A stretch of 52,938 bases of DNA from JBKPCD01 sp046727175 (GCA_046727175.1 JBKPCD010000080.1:1-52938), one strand, 5' to 3'; shown: positions 36,610 through 44,838, counted from the first letter of the stretch. Notes: a model not told the origin generated them from the letters alone. Numbers and translations: made by a program.

Positions 36610-37310
36610 TTCGAGCCTCTCTCGTTCTGCCCGGCCTTGATGGCCAGTCTGTCGTCCACGGGAATGACCACGACCGCGAATGGCGTCCCGCCATCGTCGG
36701 TGACGATCGGGAGCGGTGTCCCGAACTCGTTGCCGCCGAGCATCGCATTCTTGTAATACGGCGAAAACACCATCATGTGCGGATGCCAATGGCCGATGCC
36801 CGGCCCCAGGTGCTGATTTGCGGACCACATGTACGCGAAGCTCACGCCGTCACGCCGTCGTAGCTCGCCTCGCGCATAGGCGGCCTCCACACGCTGCGCA
36901 ATCTGATCGGGCGTGTGTCCCTCCATGGCGAGCTTGCTGCGCAGCTCGTAGTACGGCATTACCATGAGCGCTGCGCCAGCGTCGAAGCAGATCGGCGCGC
37001 GGACCGTCGGGTCGTACACGAGATCGCGAAACTGGTCGGGTGTATACGTCGGCGCCGCCCATCCGCGCATGACCATGCACACGAAACCGTTATCACCCTT
37101 GAGTTCGACCGCATATCCAGACTCCGTCAAGACTTTTATCGTCGCACGCCTGGAGATGTTGGCCGGCGCCGCGCTTCGCGCGAGGGCCACCTCGTCGTCG
37201 CGCGACATCAAGTACTCTGCAAGAGGTGGATACTTGCCGGTCTGGGCATACACGGCCGGTACACCAATGCCGCCGAACACATAGATTGCCAGGACTGTGA
37301 GTCTTCTCAT
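36606..37310 (-). CDS. secreted protein of unknown function
   Basis: A 234-residue protein with a signal peptide (LTVLAIYVFGGIGVPAVYAQ). The mature part has helices EYLMSRDDEVALARSAAPA and DQIAQRVEAAYARGELRRRD, a region FVCMVMRGWAAPTY, a single Cys pair position around APICFDAGAA, and a His-rich stretch SANQHLGPGIGHWHPHMMVF that could bind metal, ending VVVIPVDDRLAIKAG. Proteins with this HWHPHMM block are found in many environmental genomes with no assigned role. It was coupled by overlap to the now truncated NAD(P)-binding gene. Confidence 0.78.
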   Translation of the reverse strand: MRRLTVLAIYVFGGIGVPAVYAQTGKYPPLAEYLMSRDDEVALARSAAPANISRRATIKVLTESGYAVELKGDNGFVCMVMRGWAAPTYTPDQFRDLVYDPTVRAPICFDAGAALMVMPYYELRSKLAMEGHTPDQIAQRVEAAYARGELRRRDGVSFAYMWSANQHLGPGIGHWHPHMMVFSPYYKNAMLGGNEFGTPLPIVTDDGGTPFAVVVIPVDDRLAIKAGQNERGSK

Positions 37311-37388
37311 TGCCGCTCGTCTCCTTGGTCACTTCTATTTGGTATTACGGCCGTCAGACCGCTGGAGATACGGCGAGATTCGTGCGGA

Positions 37389-38327
37389 CTAGGAGTGTTC
37401 GTCGACGAAGAGCGTGCTGGCCGCCGTCAGCACCCAGGGGCAGTGCCAGTAGTCACTGATGCCGACGATCCGGCCGTCCGCGACGTGCAGGCGGACCGCG
37501 GCTGTTGCCGTCCATCCTTCGATCGTGGCGTGCTGGATGATGACGGCAGTTTCTCCGTCCACCTCCCCTACGGTCAACCGCCATCCCACCGGCAGGCGCT
37601 CGTCGTTGCCGAAGTACGGCGAGTCGACCAGACGCCCGATGAAGCGATCCGCCACCTGGAGGCGAGCGTCGGCAGCGATGAGCTCCCGAAGACCAGCCCA
37701 GTCGCGCTGATTGAATCGGTCGACATACAGCCGGAGGAGTGCTGCGTCTTTGTTCGTTTTCGCGCGAGCCGGGGGGACTATCGTCGACCGCGCGACCAAT
37801 TTCGATCGCCCGCGATTCAGTGCGGCTTTGACGCCGCCGACGGTGGAATCGACCAGCTCCGCGATTTCTTCGAGCGAGTAATCGAACACATCCTTCAAGA
37901 GCACACAGGCCCGCTCTTTCGGCGGTAGCGAGAGCACGAGATGCTCGACGGCCTTGCCGAGGTCCGGGCCGAGAGGGTCGGCGGGTGGCGTGGAGTTTGG
38001 TTCGGCACCGGCCGCCTCGGAGTGTTCACGGATTCCACGCCGGCGCAGAAAGTCGATGCAACGATTGTGAGCAATGCGAAACAACCACGGCCCCAGGGGA
38101 CGTGCATCGTCGAACGCGTCGAGTTTTCGATAGGCCTGGAAGAGTGCCTCCTGAACGACATCCTCCCCATCGAGCACGGATCCCGTCATCCGCGCGCAGT
38201 AGCGGTGCAAGCTCGGACGCAGGTGCGTGATCGTCTCGAGAAAGGCGAGATACCGCGCCTCGAGGAGACCACCTGCCGTTGGGGCTTCGAGCGGGTCCGA
38301 GTCCATTGACGAGAGATCAGCCTTCAT
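37389..38327 (-). CDS. ECF sigma factor with SnoaL-like C-terminal domain
   Basis: A 312-residue sigma-70 family protein. Region 2 spans about residues 35-100 (VLDGEDVVQEALFQAYRKL, then WLFRIAHNRCIDFLRRRG), and region 4 spans about 130-180 (ERACVLLKDVFDYSLEEIAE, VGGVKAALNRGRSKL). A C-terminal NTF2/SnoaL-like domain follows from about residue 195 (LRLYVDRFNQRDWAGLRELI to GISDYWHCPWVLTAA). Extended ECFs such as ECF41 carry such a tail, which controls activity in place of an anti-sigma factor; the ECF41 signature DGGGK is not seen here. No anti-sigma gene is adjacent. The secreted HWHPHMM protein downstream on the same strand could be a target. Confidence 0.9.
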   Translation of the reverse strand: MKADLSSMDSDPLEAPTAGGLLEARYLAFLETITHLRPSLHRYCARMTGSVLDGEDVVQEALFQAYRKLDAFDDARPLGPWLFRIAHNRCIDFLRRRGIREHSEAAGAEPNSTPPADPLGPDLGKAVEHLVLSLPPKERACVLLKDVFDYSLEEIAELVDSTVGGVKAALNRGRSKLVARSTIVPPARAKTNKDAALLRLYVDRFNQRDWAGLRELIAADARLQVADRFIGRLVDSPYFGNDERLPVGWRLTVGEVDGETAVIIQHATIEGWTATAAVRLHVADGRIVGISDYWHCPWVLTAASTLFVDEHS

Positions 38328-38720
38328 GCGCCTCTAATGACCAATACGCACGCAGGTGCGCCGAGGATACGAGCTGAGCTTCCTTCGCGGGCAGGTTGGG
38401 AATGCCGGGTCGGCAACGTGGATGAGCGCTACCTCTCCTACGAACGTGCCGCAAATGTGAGGCGTCTGCGCAAGATCCCCTCCGACGATAAGCGCCCAAT
38501 GGCGACGTCGACAATCGCCCCAGCTGGTCCAACCCACGTCCTCGGAGCCAGCGTAGCAGGCGCTGCTGGTGCGAGAGATCCTCCAGCCTGTCGGCGCCGC
38601 GCGGCCCACATTCGGAGCGACACGATAACGATCGCCGGCAGTACCGTTCCAGTCGATTTCAAAGCCTTGCATCTTGACGGCTTCAAGCAGCAATCTCGAG
38701 CGCATACGACGAGGCGAACC
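38328..38720. other. 393-base gap between divergent genes, no convincing gene
   Basis: This separates the ECF sigma gene (leftward) from the small membrane protein gene (rightward), so promoters for both should lie here. Frames are open on both strands over much of the length, but neither gives a recognisable domain or a good ribosome binding site. No repeat or palindrome stands out. Confidence 0.5.
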
Positions 38721-39074
38721 ATGAACGACACACATACGGACCAGGAAGGGACTCGAGAACTGCAGCCCCTCCAACCAGGATCCGGCGTGCCCCCAACTCC
38801 TTCGCACGACAGTCGCGCGACGGTGATCGGTGCTGCTGCATTCGGCGCGCTTGCGCTGGGTGCCACCGCGATCGCCGCGCTTGCCATCGGACGGCTCACA
38901 ATTGGTGTGTTTGCTGTGAAGCGCGGACGCGTGCAGTCCCTCGGGGTGGACGACCTTGAAGTCCGACGATTGCACGTCATGAGCTCGCGATTGACAGCGA
39001 TGTGCCGCGTTAGGTTTCTCACTGTTGAGGCTTCTCAACAGAGGGGCGTTCTCACTAGGTTCCAGTGCTGTTGA
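38721..39074 (+). CDS. small membrane protein with a Gly/Ala-Leu repeat helix
   Basis: A 117-residue product whose middle is a run of IGAAAFGALALGATAIAAL and AIGRLTIGVFAVKRGRVQSL, a sliding G-A-L-A-I-G pattern, then LEVRRLHV. Proteins of this look (repeated five-residue ALAIG steps followed by IGRARIRRLEIDELEVxRLxV) are widespread and unstudied, and may form a beta-helix-like or membrane-lining segment. The start ATG 38721 follows GACGAGGCGAACC. After RRLHV the last 30 residues are unlike the family and may come from a frame change near the end. Confidence 0.55.
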   Translation: MNDTHTDQEGTRELQPLQPGSGVPPTPSHDSRATVIGAAAFGALALGATAIAALAIGRLTIGVFAVKRGRVQSLGVDDLEVRRLHVMSSRLTAMCRVRFLTVEASQQRGVLTRFQCC

Positions 39075-39441
39075 TGGCGCCGAGCGTCTATGTGGACAGA
39101 GTGTCTGGCATCCTCACTATGCAATCAGCTGATGAGATGTTGAAGATGCCGTGCAATGCCCTTCTCTGGCGCCTGCCGCTGCAACTGTTCTGGATCGTCG
39201 CTCTCTGGTGGGTCGCTCGTGTGATCCCTCACTGTCGACGGGATTGTAGCGCTGGAGTACGGACCCGATTCCTCTGGAACCGGTCGCAAACAAGCCCGAC
39301 TGCCTCTGTCAAGTGCGAAGAAAACTGGAGCGACGCCGCTTGGTCGCGTTTGTCGCGCCCCAATCTCCCTACCGGAACCGCCTGACGGGTCACCGACGTC
39401 AAAATGAATGAGCGCCTCGTCTGCTTCGAAGGAAAGCTACG
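39075..39441 (+). other. 367-base gap, no convincing gene
   Basis: A short frame from about 39077 contains one hydrophobic segment (LLWRLPLQLFWIVALWWVAR) but has no good ribosome binding site and a basic, patternless tail. I do not call it a gene. The end of the gap includes GAAGGAAAGCTACG, the probable ribosome binding site of the VWA gene. Confidence 0.45.
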
Positions 39442-40365
39442 GTGACAATCCCCATGTCAGTCCTGAGGTCGTGTGTGCTCCTGACCGCAATTGCGGCGGT
39501 CGGCAATTCCATTGCCACCGCGCAAGAGTCTCCGGCTGGGGGGACGGCGCAAGAGCACGTCATTTACGCGAGTGTGTTGAACAAGCAAGGGCTCCCGGTC
39601 ACCAATCTCCGGGCGTCCGATTTTGTCGTGCGCGAAGAGGGCGTGGAACGCGAAGTGTCGCGAGTCTCGCCAGCTTCGGAGCCAATACGCATCGCCGTGC
39701 TCGCCGACACGAGCCGGGCGATGGAACCGTACATCAACGACATGCGCCGGGCGCTGCGCACGTTTTTCCAGGAGATGCAGGGGAACGCGGACATCGCGCT
39801 GTTCGAATTCGGTGAGCGACCGGCGCGTCTCGTCGACTACACGCGCGATCCCGCACTTCTCGAGGCAGGCATCGGACGGCTGTTCGCACGCCCGGCCAGC
39901 GGCGCCTACGTGCTCGATGCGATCATCGAGGCCTCACGTGACCTTCGTACGCACGAGTCTGCACGACCTGTGATTGTCGTCATCAGCGGTCAGGGTGCGG
40001 AGTTCAGCGAGCGCTATCACCAGGACGTCCTGGAGGCCCTCCGCGCCTCGCATGCTACGCTTCACTCGATCGTGGTCACGAGGCGGCGAGTGCCGATTCT
40101 CAGCGACGGTGTAAGAGAACGAGAGTTGACTTTCTCGGAAGGGACGGAATTGAGCGGCGGACGACGTGCGGACTTGTTGACCAGCATGTCCCTCGCCGAC
40201 ACGTTGAAGGATCTCGCGGGTGGCTTGAAGAGGCAGTATCGCTTGGTGTATGTGCGACCCCAGCTGCTGATTCCTCCGGATCGGATTGATGTAGCGAGCC
40301 GCAATCCCCAGCTGACCGTTCGCGCCTCTCGCGTCCCGCCGACCATTCCAGACCGGCTCCCCTGA
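39442..40365 (+). CDS. secreted VWA-domain protein with degenerate MIDAS
   Basis: A 307-residue protein with a signal peptide (VLRSCVLLTAIAAVGNSIAT). After a short beta region (VIYASVLNKQGLPVTNLRAS, an acidobacterial N-terminal module before VWA), the VWA fold runs from about residue 80 (IRIAVLADTSRAMEPYIND) to 240. The metal site should read DxSxS; here it is DTSRA, so the last Ser ligand is Ala. Later conserved Thr/Asp positions are also weak (FEFGERPAR). GTG 39442 is taken as start, with ATG 39454 possible. Such VWFA-related secreted proteins are abundant in Acidobacteriota and of unknown partner. Confidence 0.85.
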   Translation: MTIPMSVLRSCVLLTAIAAVGNSIATAQESPAGGTAQEHVIYASVLNKQGLPVTNLRASDFVVREEGVEREVSRVSPASEPIRIAVLADTSRAMEPYINDMRRALRTFFQEMQGNADIALFEFGERPARLVDYTRDPALLEAGIGRLFARPASGAYVLDAIIEASRDLRTHESARPVIVVISGQGAEFSERYHQDVLEALRASHATLHSIVVTRRRVPILSDGVRERELTFSEGTELSGGRRADLLTSMSLADTLKDLAGGLKRQYRLVYVRPQLLIPPDRIDVASRNPQLTVRASRVPPTIPDRLP

Positions 40366-40408
40366 CTTCACAATTGGGAGCTGAACGCAATGCAATATGG
40401 AGGCATTC

Positions 40409-40687
40409 ATGCCTGATGCGGCGACGGGGGAGAGCGAGAGCCCATCACACGAGTTGACTCGGAAGGAACCGACGACAAGTACAACCAAAGTTCGCAAGGC
40501 TGACGACACGACGGCGCCCGACGTGGATCGTGGAGCTGAAGAACGGCGAATGAACAGAATCGCCCGGCGTGCGCACCAGATCTACGAGGCGCGCGGCGGC
40601 CAGCACGGGAAGGCGCTGGAGGATTGGCTGCAAGCCGAACGCGAGATTGACGCTGAATCGCCTGGAGAAGGCCCGACCGAGCGCTGA
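40409..40687 (+). CDS. DUF2934 protein
   Basis: A 92-residue protein with a disordered, Thr/Ser/Glu-rich first half and a C-terminal DUF2934 motif: IARRAHQIYEARGGQHGKAL followed by EDWLQAEREI (residues about 50-80). The domain is short and helical, found in many soil bacteria, and its role is unknown. GGAGG at 40399-40403 sits six bases before ATG 40409, which makes this a better start than ATG 40397. Confidence 0.85.
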   Translation: MPDAATGESESPSHELTRKEPTTSTTKVRKADDTTAPDVDRGAEERRMNRIARRAHQIYEARGGQHGKALEDWLQAEREIDAESPGEGPTER

Positions 40688-40988
40688 AGTCGACGTCCGT
40701 CCGGCGATACCAGGGAGCAGATGGCCGCGGTCGTCACGGCGTCGGCTCCAGTGGTGTCATGGCGGCCACGCCGGCTCCAAAAGCGTAGCTCCTATCGCCG
40801 ACCGATATCAGCGCGCGGCCGCCCAGACGAACACAACTGATGCGGCCACACTGATCAGGCTTCGTATCGCGTTCGCTCCGCCATGTGGGACGATGCGGCG
40901 TACTCGGCCCGCCGTCAGTCATACACATGCGGATTGACCGATCGCTTCCATGGGTCTTTCCTTTACACGACGGACGTAGCGCATTCGT
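40688..40988. other. 301-base gap, no gene seen
   Basis: Neither strand gives a convincing product. On the minus strand a short stretch ANAIRSLISVAASVVFVWAA looks like one membrane helix but has no start signal. No strong palindrome or promoter was recognised. Confidence 0.45.
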
Positions 40989-41600
40989 ATGAGCCTGATC
41001 GGGGCCGTGTACCGTCAGTTCCACCAGCCGAAGGGCGTTCTCGGTCGCCTCGCCCGCTGGATCATGGCGAACCGGCCCTCGAATATCGAGCGCAGTCGGT
41101 GGACCGTAAACTTGTTGAACCTGCAGCCCACTGATCATGTGCTGGAGATCGGATTCGGGCCTGGATTGGCGATACAACAGGTCGCTCGTCTTGTGCCAAC
41201 AGGCCGTGTCGTGGGCATCGACCACTCGGCGCTCATGGTGCAGCAGGCCGGCCGAGGAAATCAGGCTGCTATCGAGGCAGGGCTCGTCGACTTGAAACTG
41301 GGTGGTTTCGAGGTGTTGCCAGAGCTCGGCGAGACGTTCGACAAGATCCTCTCGGTGAATGTGCTGCAGTTCCTGCGGGAACGATCCGAGGTGCTGCATC
41401 TGATTCGATCGGTGTTGAAACCCAACGGGCTGGTCGCGACGACGGTCCAACCGCGGCAGCGCGGCGCCACGGCTGCGGACGCACACGCCTTCGGGCGTCA
41501 ATTGTCGAAGGAACTGATCGATGCGGGCTTTCGGGAGGTCACCGTCAAGGAGCTCGACCTCAAGCCCGTTCCTGCGGTGTGCGTGCTCGCGCACAGATGA
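40989..41600 (+). CDS. class I SAM-dependent methyltransferase
   Basis: A 203-residue methyltransferase of the Methyltransf_11/25 type. The SAM loop VLEIGFGPGLAIQQVARLVP (motif I) is at about residues 50-69, the acidic end of strand 2 is GRVVGIDHSALMVQQA, and motif IV is ETFDKILSVNVLQFL near residue 120, followed by VLKPNGLVATTVQ. The N-terminus (YRQFHQPKGVLGRLARWIMA) resembles small-molecule methyltransferases that begin FxxPxGxxGRLAG. Substrate unknown. The gene is probably monocistronic. Confidence 0.9.
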   Translation: MSLIGAVYRQFHQPKGVLGRLARWIMANRPSNIERSRWTVNLLNLQPTDHVLEIGFGPGLAIQQVARLVPTGRVVGIDHSALMVQQAGRGNQAAIEAGLVDLKLGGFEVLPELGETFDKILSVNVLQFLRERSEVLHLIRSVLKPNGLVATTVQPRQRGATAADAHAFGRQLSKELIDAGFREVTVKELDLKPVPAVCVLAHR

Positions 41601-41687
41601 CATGAATACCCGACATGTCACCGGGTCACATCGCGACCGCGCGGCGGCTGCGGGTTTCGGGGCCACCCGTGCCCGAGTCAGATGTAC

Positions 41688-42086
41688 CTATGGCAGGCCG
41701 TATGGCTTCTCACTGCGGCAGAACACGTAGATGTGTTCATGGTCTGGGCCCCGATCTACGACTTCGGCGATACGGACTGTGCTGCCGTAGCGAGCTGACC
41801 TGTAGCTGAGAATAACTGACTTGCCAGGTTTGACCGCGGCTAAGGCGCCTGTTAGCTGTTCCAGAAAGGCAGGCAACTCCGGTTCAAGGATCTTGACGAT
41901 AAAGCCTGCTGGCATGCCGACGAGGGCCGGAGTCACAGGCGTATCGCCCTTTAGCGGCTGAACTTTGACGACCCGGTAGGGCGGTTGGCGCTCTATCTCG
42001 TATACGACATCATCATCCTTGCGGCCGACATGATCGTGACTCACGGTCGGTGCCGGCTTCGGTTGACGCCAATTGAACACGCCCAC
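41688..42086 (-). CDS. hypothetical protein
   Basis: A 132-residue protein I do not recognise. It has no signal peptide or membrane segment. The second half shows alternating strands (DDVVYEIERQPPYRVVKVQP, GFIVKILEPELPAFLEQLTG, KSVILSYRSARYGSTVRIAE) and ends HIYVFCRSEKPYGLP. Codon use is somewhat less GC-rich than neighbours. The start is GTG 42086, with GAGAGAGAT before it. It is divergent from the beta-propeller gene at 42235, and the 148-base space between them should hold both promoters. Confidence 0.55.
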   Translation of the reverse strand: MGVFNWRQPKPAPTVSHDHVGRKDDDVVYEIERQPPYRVVKVQPLKGDTPVTPALVGMPAGFIVKILEPELPAFLEQLTGALAAVKPGKSVILSYRSARYGSTVRIAEVVDRGPDHEHIYVFCRSEKPYGLP

Positions 42087-42234
42087 ATCTCTCTCTGCTG
42101 AGAATAGTAGTGCCCTGTCTGTGGTCTTCGAACCGGCACCAGCTTAGGATTCGTTCTCGCCGTACCAATTCGTCGTGCCAGGCAGCGACATTTAATATAG
42201 TCACGCTGAGGCTGTGGCCAGATAGGGGTCCATC

Positions 42235-43539
42235 ATGACACGAGCTTCCTGGATCACTCTTGTGGCAAGCGTCGTCCTGTCGAGCTTCGCAGGCGTGGCG
42301 ACGAACGGCGGCGAGGTGTGGTGGCCTCAGTTTAGAGGCCCGAATTCCTCGGGACTCGGTGATGGCAGGCCGCCCGTTCGCTTTGGCCCCGACGAAAATG
42401 TGCTTTGGAAAACTGCGGTGGGGCCTGGACACTCGTCGCCCATCATTTGGGAACGACGCATTTTCCTGACCGAATTTGATCAGGCGACCAGGCAGCTCGC
42501 CACGCTGTGCATTGATCGCCGCACTGGCAAGATCCTGTGGCGACGTTCTGTCGCGCCGGACCAGATCGAAAAGGTTCACGAACTTAGTAGCCCCGCTGGC
42601 GCCACGCCCGCCACCGACGGTGAGCGGGTCTACGTCTACTTCGGATCTTACGGGTTAGTGTCTTATGACCTGGATGGAAATCAGAAATGGGAAATGCGCC
42701 TAGCTTTACCACAAAACCCCTATGGTGCGGTCGCTTCACCGATCGTCGCTGGTGAATTGTTGGTGCTCAACCATCAAGGGGAAGACTCTTACCTGCTCGG
42801 CGTCAATCGCCGCGACGGCCGCACAGCTTGGAAGACGGACCGCTCGATGTTTCAGTATGGATGGTCGACTCCTGTGCATTGGCGTCATGACGGGGTCGAC
42901 GAGATTGTCGTGTTGGGAGGTGACTTTAAACCGGACCAGCGTCTGATGGCCTACAACCTTGCGGATGGAGCGGAACGATGGTGGGTAGGAGGACTGCCGC
43001 CGTGCGGGAAAAGTACGCCGGTTATTGGCGGCGGGTTGCTATTTCTGGCCGCGCCCGACATTATCATGGAGCCGGCGGCTGAAAAACAGAACCCTGAACG
43101 AGCCGCTCAGATATACGCGAACAACGCGGCTCGCGTCATGGCTGTTCGGCCGGGCAACAAGGGTGAAGTCAGCCAAGCGAATATTGCCTGGTCGGAGAGG
43201 AGAGGTGTGCCCGGTGTTCCCTCACCTTTGTACTACAACGGACGACTGTATACCTTCCTGAACGGCGGCATTGTTTTCTGTAGAGTGGCACAGACTGGTG
43301 AGTTGGTGTACAGCGGGCGGCTGGGAGCAATGGGTTACTACTACTCCTCGCCGGTGGCCGCCGACCAAAAAATCTACATTGCATCCGCCGATGGCGTCGT
43401 GGTCGTGATGGATGCTGGTGAAAAGCTGAACATACTGGCTACAAACAAGCTTGACGGTGCGACCTTAGCCACGCCGGCGTTAGTGGACGGGAACATCTAC
43501 GTGAGAACCGACCGTCATCTGTACGCCTTTGGAAAGTGA
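42235..43539 (+). CDS. secreted PQQ-type beta-propeller protein
   Basis: A 434-residue protein with a signal peptide (ITLVASVVLSSFAGVATNG). It begins with the PQQ-like entry motif WWPQFRGPNSSGLG and has repeated blades with the W-docking pattern, such as IDRRTGKILWRRSV, YDLDGNQKWEMRL, VNRRDGRTAWKT and YNLADGAERWWVGG, closing with YVRTDRHLYAFGK. Many such secreted propellers (BamB-like or alcohol-dehydrogenase-like) bind no PQQ; no haem motif or catalytic Asp set is evident. TAGGGGTCC lies before ATG 42235. Base composition is lower in GC than the first 30 kb, which may mean a different history. Confidence 0.87.
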   Translation: MTRASWITLVASVVLSSFAGVATNGGEVWWPQFRGPNSSGLGDGRPPVRFGPDENVLWKTAVGPGHSSPIIWERRIFLTEFDQATRQLATLCIDRRTGKILWRRSVAPDQIEKVHELSSPAGATPATDGERVYVYFGSYGLVSYDLDGNQKWEMRLALPQNPYGAVASPIVAGELLVLNHQGEDSYLLGVNRRDGRTAWKTDRSMFQYGWSTPVHWRHDGVDEIVVLGGDFKPDQRLMAYNLADGAERWWVGGLPPCGKSTPVIGGGLLFLAAPDIIMEPAAEKQNPERAAQIYANNAARVMAVRPGNKGEVSQANIAWSERRGVPGVPSPLYYNGRLYTFLNGGIVFCRVAQTGELVYSGRLGAMGYYYSSPVAADQKIYIASADGVVVVMDAGEKLNILATNKLDGATLATPALVDGNIYVRTDRHLYAFGK

Positions 43540-43540
43540 A

Positions 43541-43768
43541 ATGTGCCTCATGTACGCGCTCCAGAACCGCATCCGCCTCATGTCGACGGCACCGGTGGTG
43601 GAGGCGACCGATCAGGCGATCGGAAGGATCTTGACCCAGTACTTCGGGCCGAACCTCACGAGGGAACAGATGAAGGAGTTGGCCCTGTCGCGTTCGGCAG
43701 ATCCGTTGAAGTCCTTCAGCGAAGCGTGCCGACGAGAACTGGAAGACCTGCGGCGTCGTGTCGGGTGA
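43541..43768 (+). CDS. small protein of unknown function (uncertain)
   Basis: A 75-codon frame starting two bases after the beta-propeller stop. The product is helical and charged: YALQNRIRLMSTAPVVEATD, then QAIGRILTQYFGPNLTREQM and SFSEACRRELEDLRRRVG. Its amino acid balance looks like a folded small protein, unlike the opposite-strand frame here, but I know no homolog. It could be the end of a gene whose front was replaced. Its last bases touch the LysR-like remnant on the minus strand. Confidence 0.4.
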   Translation: MCLMYALQNRIRLMSTAPVVEATDQAIGRILTQYFGPNLTREQMKELALSRSADPLKSFSEACRRELEDLRRRVG

Positions 43769-44044
43769 CGGCGGTTCCAGAATGGTCAGGTTCGTGTTGT
43801 TGCACGCGAGCTCAGCCACCCGGTTCAGTACTGTCGCGACCAGATCAGTTCCTTCGATGCACCGGATGGCCGCGGAGAAGTACGGCACTTCGACGACAGA
43901 TGTTCGTGTCAACCCGAGAGACGCAAGCCGCTGGTCGGGAATGCTGGGAGTGCCCGTCTGGAACCCGATGTTGACATGGGACGCCGCGAGATACTCCTTC
44001 AGCGTCATGCGCTGTCGTTTGTGCTGCTTCTGCACTCGACACCA
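43763..44044 (-). pseudogene. effector-domain remnant of a LysR-family regulator
   Basis: The minus strand reads RMTLKEYLAASHVNIGFQTG, then DQRLASLGLTRTSVVEVPYF and SAAIRCIEGTDLVATVLNRV, ending LTILEPP. This is the last third of LysR substrate-binding domains of the NodD/PcpR branch, which share the LTLxxYLAxPHV start, a VPxFxAAxxxVxGTDLIATLPRR core and the final LPP strand. There is no HTH and no first subdomain, and the sequence after EPP has no family match. It is a deletion remnant beside the toxin gene. Confidence 0.65.
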
Positions 44045-44074
44045 CTCGTGAGGAGCCACTCTTCAGACATCCAA

Positions 44075-44455
44075 TCACCATACGACCTTGAGGCCTTCGT
44101 AAAGATTGAACGCTTTGTCAGGCGTCACCACCGAGACGTTCTCCACGAGGGCTTGCGCGATGATTTGGCGGTCAAAGGGATCGGCATGATGTGTGGGTAG
44201 ATCGAACAGCCGGAAGGCATGCTCCGCCGCGTACGGCAAGACCCGCAATCGCAGATCAGCGACGCCTGACATCGCGTCCGCCTTGCTGACCGTGAGCTTG
44301 CCGCTGGCCTGTTTGACCGCGATCTCGGTCAGGGACACCACGCTGATCTCGCGTACTGCGGTCCCTTTTCGAAGGGCGGACATCGCCTGACGGGAGAGGC
44401 GCTCCGGAGAGCTGACCGCCCAGATGAACGTGACGGTATCGAGGATGAGCCGCAT
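44075..44455 (-). CDS. vapC: PIN-domain toxin (VapC-like)
   Basis: A 126-residue PIN ribonuclease. The acidic residues that hold Mg2+ are visible: Asp6 in LILDTVTF, Glu44 in SLTEIAVK, Asp92/Asp95 in HHADPFDRQIIAQA and Asp113 in TPDKAF. The HHADPFDRxIIAQA motif is typical of the PIN group paired with Phd/YefM-type antitoxins. The family cuts specific RNAs, often tRNA or rRNA. The start is three bases after the antitoxin stop, so the pair is co-transcribed from the antitoxin promoter. Both genes look intact. Confidence 0.9.
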   Translation of the reverse strand: MRLILDTVTFIWAVSSPERLSRQAMSALRKGTAVREISVVSLTEIAVKQASGKLTVSKADAMSGVADLRLRVLPYAAEHAFRLFDLPTHHADPFDRQIIAQALVENVSVVTPDKAFNLYEGLKVVW

Positions 44456-44458
44456 GCG

Positions 44459-44701
44459 TCAGCGGCCATTGAGGAAGGCTTCGAGCTCATCTTTGCTCAT
44501 CGGCTTCCACCAGCCGGGATCGAGAGCCGTCACCTTGCCCTTCAGCGTCCCGAACTTCGGCTTCTCGGGATCGGCCTTGGTCGTCCGGACGAGGTCCACC
44601 ACCGGCGTGCCGTGCCGGTAGATCGTCACGGACTCGCCATCTTCGACCGCCTTGATCAACTTGGGAAGCGTATTCTTGGCTTCCGCCACACTCACTTTCA
44701 T
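44459..44701 (-). CDS. Phd/YefM-family antitoxin
   Basis: An 80-residue antitoxin with the Phd/YefM DNA-binding front end: MKVSVAEAKNTLPKLIKAVE, then GESVTIYRHGTPVVDLV. The C-terminal tail, rich in Lys, Pro and Trp (DPGWWKPMSKDELEAFLNG), is the usual toxin-binding and flexible part. ATG 44701 matches the family N-terminus; ATG 44719 upstream would add six residues but lies in the promoter itself. It precedes the PIN toxin by three bases and probably represses the pair through the dyad at 44712-44732. Confidence 0.9.
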   Translation of the reverse strand: MKVSVAEAKNTLPKLIKAVEDGESVTIYRHGTPVVDLVRTTKADPEKPKFGTLKGKVTALDPGWWKPMSKDELEAFLNGR

Positions 44702-44708
44702 AGTACCG

Positions 44709-44737
44709 ATTATAGCCATAATTGATGGCTATCTTAA
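44709..44737 (-). promoter_or_regulatory. toxin-antitoxin promoter with overlapping operator dyad
   Basis: On the minus strand TTAAGA (44737-44732) and a perfect TATAAT (44714-44709) are 17 bases apart, a sigma-70-type promoter. ATAGCCAT and ATGGCTAT (44712-44719 and 44725-44732) form an exact 8-bp dyad with a 5-base spacer that fills the space between the two boxes, where a bound antitoxin would block polymerase. Transcription would begin about seven bases past TATAAT, at or next to the ATG at 44701, so the mRNA may be leaderless. Confidence 0.75.
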
Positions 44738-44838
44738 TTCGCGGATACGGGACCGCCTCTTGCGCGCACGGCACCAGGCGACCGGCGACGCCTCGGACAA
44801 GAAGAAGGAGGTGCAATGATGCGAACGCGATGCGGACC

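Noticed and set aside
38334..38720. Open frames on both strands between the sigma factor and the small membrane protein
   Set aside because: Neither has recognisable motifs or a ribosome binding site; likely due to base composition.
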